DNA of 64,000 nt from NCBI GenBank assembly GCA_032718565.1, contig JAVGVS010000020.1, forward strand, positions 3,504,215-3,568,214, written 5' to 3'. This DNA is from Distichodus sexfasciatus. Lineage: Eukaryota; Chordata; Actinopteri; Characiformes; Distichodontidae. Under the pieces are notes generated by a model. The model was not told the origin of the DNA. It saw nothing but the letters and a program-made list of their open reading frames with translations, and ran no database searches. Of this stretch, positions 40,501 through 49,500 are shown in pieces. The translations under genes were made by a program, and so were the position numbers. Every line of letters starts with the position of its first letter. Position 1 is the stretch's first letter.

Positions 40501-43500
40501 TTAGACTTTTTACAGATAACTTGACATAAAGTCGGACAAAGGTTATTAGAACGCAGGTACCTATAATACTGTCTAAAAGTCTTGCACCAGCCCCATTTCT
40601 TTACACTTAGCTAGGAAAATAGGGTATTATTTGCTGTAACGTGCAAACATAGATGTAAATACTATTTAAGCTATATATTAAAAAAAAAAGAATAACACAA
40701 AGTCCTGGTTATTTCGAAGCAAAACCTGAAGGAAACCTATGGCAAAAGACTTTTGCACAGTACTGCAGGTTCAGTGCATTCTAATCACCCTTGTCCGACT
40801 TTATATCATGTTATCTGTAAACGTTCCAATAAAGAGTAGCTTTATTGTCTGTGTATAAATATAAGGACAACGGAACAATCAAACTTCAACAGAAACATTA
40901 AGAAAGGTGCTTTCACATTGTCCTCTTTGAAAATTCTGTCCTTTTTAAGTGCCTGTTTACACGTATGCGGATATTTTTATAAACTAATTTTTATACGTTC
41001 ATTTTTTAAAATTGCGTTTACATGACAATCGGTTAAAAAAAGTCCTGTTTACACGTATGCGGATATTTTTATATTTTGTTTATATGTATCCACAGAATCC
41101 AGCATTTTGAAAAATCTTTACTTCGGAGGGGATTTAAAAAACTATGCGTTTTAGGTAGCTAAAACTCTATTTACGTGTAAACAATAAGCCCCAAAAAAAT
41201 GCTTACATAAACATATTCACCTATGTGTAAACAGGCCCTAAAGAACTGCATTTTTAATAATTTTTTTCCAGTCAGTCAATTTATAAGACACACAGACCTA
41301 GACACACTTCAGTGTAAAATAACAGACTGTTGCCCGTCGACTGATTGAACAATTTATCATCTCCTGTTGATTGCATACTGGCATGGCAGTGTGTGTTGTG
41401 TTGGTACGAGTCTATCCAGCAGCACTGGTGAATGTTTCGCAAAGGATAAAATCACTTCGACGTTACAGGTCTCTCTGCTAAAATTTATTTCCAACAGTGG
41501 CCTGGGTTCAGAAACTGACAAACCGATGATAATCCCGACCTGTACACAAGTGTTAATTGCACAGTAGAAAGCAGCGCAACGTCTACATTGTCAGTACCTG
41601 GAAGTGTGTGAGTGTTCAGCAGCTATCTGTGGAACAGATCAGGTGCCTCAGGGGCAGGACACATGAGGAGATGCCACAGAAGATAACTGGAACTACAGAT
41701 CTCTATCGCACATCGCACATCCATCAAACCTCAAGCTGCACCGAATGACCCATACTAAGAAGTGAGTCTGGTGCATTTTAGTAGGGAAGTATTACAGGTT
41801 TGTAGCACACGATCAGCTTGTTAATATGCTTCCGTTACACCGACCATCAATTTGTAACCCGAACTGAATGAAACATCAGAGGCTTGTCACATTGTAAAGT
41901 GAAAAACTGTAACACACCATAAGTTCGTTAATATACGTGCATTAGTTTGATCATTAATATGTAACCTGAACTGAATGAAACAGGCACACCATCACACGCT
42001 ACAGCGCGCTTTAGTGAAAGTATGATATTTTCGGTCCTGTTTTAACACACAAACTTAGTTCCACAGTCGCTTGCACCACTGCTGAGAATTCAAGCTATTC
42101 TACGGGAGTGCGAAACATGTCAACATGTCAAAGTGAAATGCTGGCTATGTGAATTGGAGGAAGGGGATGCGGGCCGTCCTGCAGCATGTCGTTTACGCCG
42201 AAGAGGGCCCTAAAATATGCACGCCGCGCTGCGACACTGGCACGCCTAGACAACATTAGCTGACCTTTGACACAGTCAATGGCTCTAAAACACCGTTCGG
42301 CAGGTGGAAGGAACAGGTGGCTCACGGCTTTGCATGCATGGCGCCTCCAACAATGCGCTTTTGCACGGACTGGATATACGAGTAGACACAAGGTCACTGA
42401 GCTCGGCCGGGGAGATTTCAGGTGTTGCGGTCTGCGCAGAAGATGAAGTAATTGAAGCCCCTTGTCCCCTCTGCCCCGCTAGACCTTTGACAATTGCAAC
42501 ATTTTTCCACTCCAACTCCACTAGTGCTTATTAAAAAATATTTACAAGTGGAATTATAAGAACGATATACAGTACGTGCAAAAGTCTTGAGCCGACCCTC
42601 ATTTCTTTATGTTTTGCTAACAATAGGTACAGCAATTTATAGCAAACATGTGCAAACATGCATGTAAATACTACTTCTCAAGACTACATTAAAACACATG
42701 AAAGTCTTGAAAAGTGGGAAGAAAGAAGATAGGAAGTGTGGTTCAAGACTTCAAGAATTATTTATTACAGTTTTGTTAGTTGATAATGGCTATTTAAGCA
42801 TTTATTTGGGTTCAAGTGTGTCCTGTAAAGAGACTAAATATAAAGGAAAAACAGTAAAGACAAAAAAGTGGAGACCCAATATCAAACTCTAATAATGGAA
42901 AATTATTATAAGGTCAAATTTATATGAACTCATGACAAGGTAACATTCATTATCACAGAAATTCCATGTAAAATAATGTTTCATCATGTTAAAATGAAGT
43001 AACACTAACTACAAAAGCAGTCAGTATGCACCACTAGCAAGTTATTCTTTTACATCTGGGTTTCTATTGGTCCATCAGTTTTAGAAGCATGCCGTCATGA
43101 GGTAAAAAGAACAATAATGCAACTCCGGACTTGCGCTGTAATTTTTCATCCCCAAATAAGTGCATGCTTGCTAACACACACACACACACAATTGTGGCTC
43201 TCTCACTAGCAGTGTGTCATAAAAACCTTCACCTGAACCCTGTCTTATGGAACTGAACCAGTCCTGGGAACTATTTTTTCAACCCCAGGCAACTTACTAA
43301 TGGCGCAGAACCAGAGAGAAGGTTGCCTTCAAATGGCCCATACCGAGTGCATACCGTGCATAGTGTTCTAAGCTTTCAGAGAACAATAAGGCAGACCCTT
43401 GAGTGTTGTCCATCGTACGAACGGCTTGTGGAGTAATAGAAATCATCCGAAGATTTTTGATGATTCTGAGAAGAGTGTGTGTGTGTGTAAGTATCTGTTA

Positions 43501-46500
43501 GTGTGTGTGTGGTTGATAGAAGGGAGAGGGGGGATGTTTTCTAAAACTGGACCTGCAACTTGAACAAAGTTGGCCTGCTCAGGCAAGTTATTTTCGAAAA
43601 GATTTCTACCTTGTACACGGTAATTGAGGGGCCTTGCAGCAAAGCGCGGACCCATGTTAGCTGCAAAATATATCATTTCAGCATCGTCTTCATAAAGTAT
43701 GCACACACAAAAGTCACTTTGAAGAACATGTAATGTCAATTTAGACAAATAATATCAAACTCATGCTACACCTTTTTTGTTGTTTAATGTAAACTTAATG
43801 GTTCTGATTTGCTCAGGACAAATCCACAAGAGATGTATATTTAATATAAAATAACTGATTTCAAAGAAGGGTTGACCCTAAAAAGTTAAGAATTCTAATA
43901 ATAATATTCTAAAGTTAAGAATTCCCCTACGAATTCCACAATCTCCCTATTCAACCATGATAAATACTTTCCAAATAGAGATATTTCTCACATTTGTTAA
44001 AAATATATATAACAGAATGTGCAGTGGCATTTTTTCATTTTGCATATTTTAATCAGCATCTAAACTAGACAACAAAGTACTTTTATAAATGACTTCTGAA
44101 GTAATATTTGTGCACATTGCATTTTTGGTGACATGAGATATTTAGCTCATAACATCCTGTCAGTCTGTCATCTTTACTTTTAAGAGTATCGCTAACGAGT
44201 ATGTTACATAAATATTTAAATTGTAATGGCTGAATGAAATACCCGCTGACAGTGGTGGGGAGCCACTGTCCAAAAAACAAAAAGAAGCAATACCAGAAAC
44301 ACAGGTCCAACAACATCTGTTTAGATGCTTATCTTCTACAGTTAGTCCCTGCTGCTTTACCTTTATTCACGTTACGTGTCTGCTTGACTTTTCAAAACCT
44401 TCACCTGAGCAGAATCTGGCCTCATTCTAAGTAGATTCATATCAGTTCAGTGCTATCTTTTTCATCCAAGATCCACACCGAATCCCCCTAGTTTTTTTTT
44501 TCCTTTACAGGTGTGGGTAAATTCTTTTTCATGTTCAACAGAATCAGTTTTGGGATCTGTTAAAACACACAAGCTCCAAGGGATTTTCCTTGATGTTTTC
44601 TGTCAGAAGATTTTTTTAACCTGGGAAAATGAAGGTATGAAAAAGTTGGGGCCAAATTCGATTCATATTGTTAAGTTATTTTTACTTAAGTAACACTGTG
44701 CATAGTTTTATGATTTAGGTCAATCACATAAAACACTAAAATACACTAGTCAGTTAGTAAAACTTGAACCGTTACTAAAGATGACAGTAATATAATTTTA
44801 GCAGAATTATAAACTTAATTAAAAAAAAATAGAATGCAAGACAATCTGTGTTTTTCATGTAGTTGCGTCTGGATTTATATTTAATTAAACTCTATGGCAG
44901 TTTGTCTTTCCACTGTCCAAACTTATCATTCCCTGATTCTACTGGCATCTACAATTATTTCTATGATAACCTGCATATTGGTCATATTCCTCCCACTAAA
45001 ATTTTCTTTCAGAAACACAGATAGAAAATAGAAAATCGTTTCTACAACATGTGCATTCATGCAATGTGCCTTGTAAAAAATCCTAAAAGCCATCATGTGA
45101 TTTGTTCAGATTATGATCTGTCAGCTTTAGATTTAAGAGTAATTTTGTCCATCTAAACAAAAGTCACACTTTCAGAATGTGAACCATTTATAATAATGCT
45201 TCAACTATAAACTTGAGGTCTCCTGATGTAGTCTCTTGGTGGCTTTCTACGCAGAATCAGCATTTTAAAAATAGCATATAAAAATTAATTGTTCAGAGGT
45301 TTTTCATCATTTGTTATAAGTTTTTCATCAATTGTTATAAGAAATCAAAAGGATTTTTCAAAAATGTCTGATATTGAAGCTAACCAAACTGCGGTGGCAG
45401 TAAAGCACCATTAAGCTGGATGCCGACCACCATAAAAGAAGAATAAAAAGGAGACGAGAACCAGTGCCGTGCCTTGCCATCACAAAAACTGAAGTGCGTA
45501 GAAGCGCATGAATGACATTTTTCGCGATGTAAACACAAGCGCTGTTTGTTAGTGTGCACGACTCTCATAAGGAAGTCCAACATTATTACAGACAAAAGCT
45601 GATTAATAACAAAAATAACCAGTGTTCTTCACACAATACAGTCATTTACTTGATATTTTCAGACGCATGTCCACCGCGTTATTGTGACGCAACTCTCTTG
45701 TGGAACGCCATCTTGTCCAAAGATGTAATTCTCTCCCAGAAATGAGTCAAAAATGAGTAATAGCGGATTGAGTCCAAATTGCATAAAAATGGGCAAAACG
45801 TTTTTTCCATTTTATAATAAGTAAGAGAGTAAAAATTAAATACAGAAAAAAAGAAACAGACAGTTTGGTTTATTAACAAATGCTGGAAATGATTTTCTTT
45901 TCTTTTTATCTGATTAATAATCGATTAATCAAAAAAAGTAATTGGCAAATTAATAGATTATCAAAATATTTGTTATATAAACTGGTTCCGCTACATAAAA
46001 CAGCCTTATAATAGGGCTGTGCGATATGGCAAAAAAATCATATTGAGGTACATTTTGAGCCCTAGGCGATAGATGGTATATATTGCGGTATATAATTAGA
46101 TCTGTAAATTTCAATATAACTGTTACTTTAAAGTAACAATTCTTTCCTTGTTTGTGTAAAACATTAGCTTATTGAGTTTTCTTCAGTTCTACAGCCGTGT
46201 AAAAATATATTATTTAAATGTCTTAACTTTTTTTAGACCAAAAAACGTAAAAAATTGCACAAGGTGAAAGTGGCCCAATGTCCTTATCATTTAACTTTCA
46301 TTCAAATGTAATATATAAATGTAAATATTTTACATTCATGTTTTTACTTAGTTCTTAGCTTTATTTATTTACTTTCTCAAATTTCTTACTTTTATTTACA
46401 ATGACTTGCACAGTCTCACGAGGGAGCCAGGTGTTTATTTCCGCACATTATGCCTGTATAACTAAGCATGTGGCAAATAAAGAATCTTTAATCATTTCTG

Positions 46501-49500
46501 CCATTAAATAAAAAGGATGTTTCTGGTCAAATCCGTCGATCGGACGTGGCGTGGCGAGCGGCAGACGGAGCGGTTCCCTTGTCGAAACACACGGGCTCAG
46601 GCCGGAAAAGTAATGGCGCATTCTTTGGCTTCTCTCTTATTCAACAGCGTATATTTTGCAGATTATGTTTTTCTGCTCAGTATCCGAGACCCTAAATCCA
46701 AACCGTGTCCAGATTATGGACGTTGCACCGGTCTTATTAACGAGCTGCTCTTCCGTACGCTCTCTCTCCATTTTCCGAAAACAAATGCCTCATGGTGTGG
46801 TTTTCGTGCATTTGAGGCGACTTGGTTACGTCATTTTCGCGGGCGAGGAGCGGAAATTTCAGCGGTATGCCGGTATGATCAAAATCTCTATCGTTGGCCA
46901 AATTTATATCGTATACCTTTTATACCGTTTATACCGTCCACTCCTACCTTATAAAGTTAGCTATTACCTTACCACAGATATATTATTTGTTTATGGGGTA
47001 GTTGCCTATGAGTATGATAGTTATGTACATACAAGAGGCCATAGGCTCAACTCCACCTCCAGCTCTACAGGGCAAGACAATTAACCTCAAGCTGCCGCAA
47101 CGAGACTGTCCCTGTAATTAGGCAATGGAAGTCACTCTGTATAAGTGTTGTAAATTGTTTGTTATTGTGTGTATCTCATTTAGGGCAAAACATATTACAC
47201 TAAGAGATTCAATCGTAATTTAGAAAAAAGTAATCGTGATAGTGATTGGAACTCAGATCGCCCAGCTCATTAAGAGTTCACCTGAGTACTCGGGCGTCAC
47301 TTTCAACCGTCCTCCTCTGCGCAAGGTTGAGGCTATGCAAAATCAGACAATGGCTAACCAAATCCTCCCCAACTCCTCCAACTTGCTTGCTTACAGGGTG
47401 TTTTCCTGTCATTTTGGCATCTCACTAAACACAAACAGCAAACAATGCGTCGCCGGCTAATCTCTGATCCTTTGGAACAGTATGTTCTCCTGAATGGCCA
47501 AAAACAGCCAGCGCCGGAGTGAACTTCTCTCAGTCGTGGGAAGAGAGATCTCCGAGATGGCTGATGGTTACGATAGCTTGGCAAACACCTGTGAGTCTTG
47601 ACAGAGGCGGTAGTTAGAGGCACCTACATGCACACTACACAGATCTATACGTTCCAACATCTAGAGGTGAAAGGGTCATTATTAGGGATGCACCGGAAAT
47701 TTGGGCACTGAAAAATTCAGGCCGAAAATGCATTTTCAGTTTTTGCCCAAAATACTTTTTAACACGGCCGAAACAAGATGTTGTGGTGTGATCAATCCAA
47801 GATAAACTAAAATTAAAAAAGCAAGAAAAGGCTTTTAATCAGGAGCAGACACTCTCAGTCCGCGTCTGCCTTTACGTAATTAGCGAAGCGAGGCATCGTC
47901 TGACACAATCACTCGTTTTCAAAGTCATGTTATCAGTAGTCAAGGTATAGAAATTTTGGATAGCCCACTTTGATAGTTTTCTTATTAGAATGTTTATTAT
48001 GCAGATCGCTGTTCAGCTGTGTAAACCCACATGCAAGTGAGTTTGAGCGCTCACGGCTCTTACGTGAAACGCCACAAGTTCAGTCAGATCTTCCTCTTTA
48101 TTACAGACAAGACTCATATTTTAGCTGAAGAACACAAAAACAACCAGAAATTTACTGAAAATACAGCCATTTATAGATAATTTCTATAGCCATAGAACGT
48201 CTCTGTAATAAAAACTCAATAAAACAGATACTGTTATTACTATTTCTAGTACTTACATCTATAGTTCCAGCACTTTTACACTACATAAAGCTGAAACAAA
48301 TAATAATATAAATAATTTATTAATAACTGTTCACATTTGTTGTGCAATGTTAAAATGCACTTGACTTCAATGCACTATTTTCTGAGAGAAGATATTTATT
48401 TTTATAATATTTCAACAGTCAGTTATAGATCTGTAGTCTATGCAGGAGTGGGGTCAAGTAAAACATTTTATTTAGAATTTTAATTTATTTAATTTATATC
48501 TTCAAGAACCCTAAGAGGAAGTCCAGTAGCCATTGATTCAAGCTCTCAGGATTACGACTGAGAACCTACAGAGACTACTGCTTAAAAGTGAACCAAAGAC
48601 CAAAGATAGGAAAAGAGAGAGAAAGCAGAAAGAGAGAGTGAGTTCTTCGGCAGGAGGACCAAGGCAAAGCCCTTCAGTCTGAGAACTCTCTTTCCCTGCT
48701 CAGGGCTGAACTTAAAGAAACAGGGAGAGAAGAAAGATAAGAAGAACAAGTTTCAGAACGAAGGGCTTTGCCTTAGTGCCCCTGCTGCTAGCCGAGGGTG
48801 GGGATTTAGAGGCCTAGTTTCAGGCCCTCTCCAGAGATCCTGTCACAATAAACTGAATTTTTGTTTAGACAAGTCCGACAGCTGGGAGAAACTTTGCGTT
48901 TCTTTGCTCTCCACTTATCATTGCTGCCTCCTATAGAACATCGGCTTGCATCAACACGAAGTTACTGAGTGGCAGTCAGAAATTTACCTCATCCATCATC
49001 CACCAAGTTAAAGTGAAAATCTTTCACTGTACTTTAGCAACAGCTTTTAACTGCTTTGGGAGAGAATGAGAAAGGGAGAGAGACAAGAGAGAGAGGGAGA
49101 ACATTTGACTCCACTGTTGCTATCACAGAACTTCATATAACTATTCTTCAGACAGTAGGACGACCTGTTCTGGGATCACCTGTAAAGCCTGGGCAGATGG
49201 AACAGAAGGCACCACTGTTTCCTAGCTGGGAGAGAGATGTCAGCTGGTCATCTCCGTCTGCGGCTCGAGCGGCTGTGAGGTGGCAGGGGTAGAGTTTGGA
49301 CTAAGCCCCAGCAAAAGGCTGGCATTGGGAGCCCCGGGCAATAAGCCAGCTTTTGCCCTGTGGGTAGGGGACTGAAGGGCTCAGTTTAACAGAGCCAAGC
49401 ACCAGGCTGACCAGGGCCTCTCTTTCTCGCTCTTTCTCTTTCTGTTTTTCAAACTCTGGCACTGAATGGGTCGCATACGCAGGGACATAGCCTGACATGG

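Noticed and set aside
42128..42397. 89-residue - strand frame in epas1 intron 1
   Set aside because: The complementary strand is also open, there is no recognisable domain, and no in-phase splice partners were found.
43443..43748. 101-residue - strand frame in epas1 intron 1
   Set aside because: Apparent protein-like composition, but no family match and no splice context; it is taken as a chance frame.
46517..47084. Two overlapping + strand frames of 145 and 142 residues
   Set aside because: They lie in a transposon-remnant cluster, match no transposase or other family, and end in repeat-derived IPFIPFIPSTP-type sequence.
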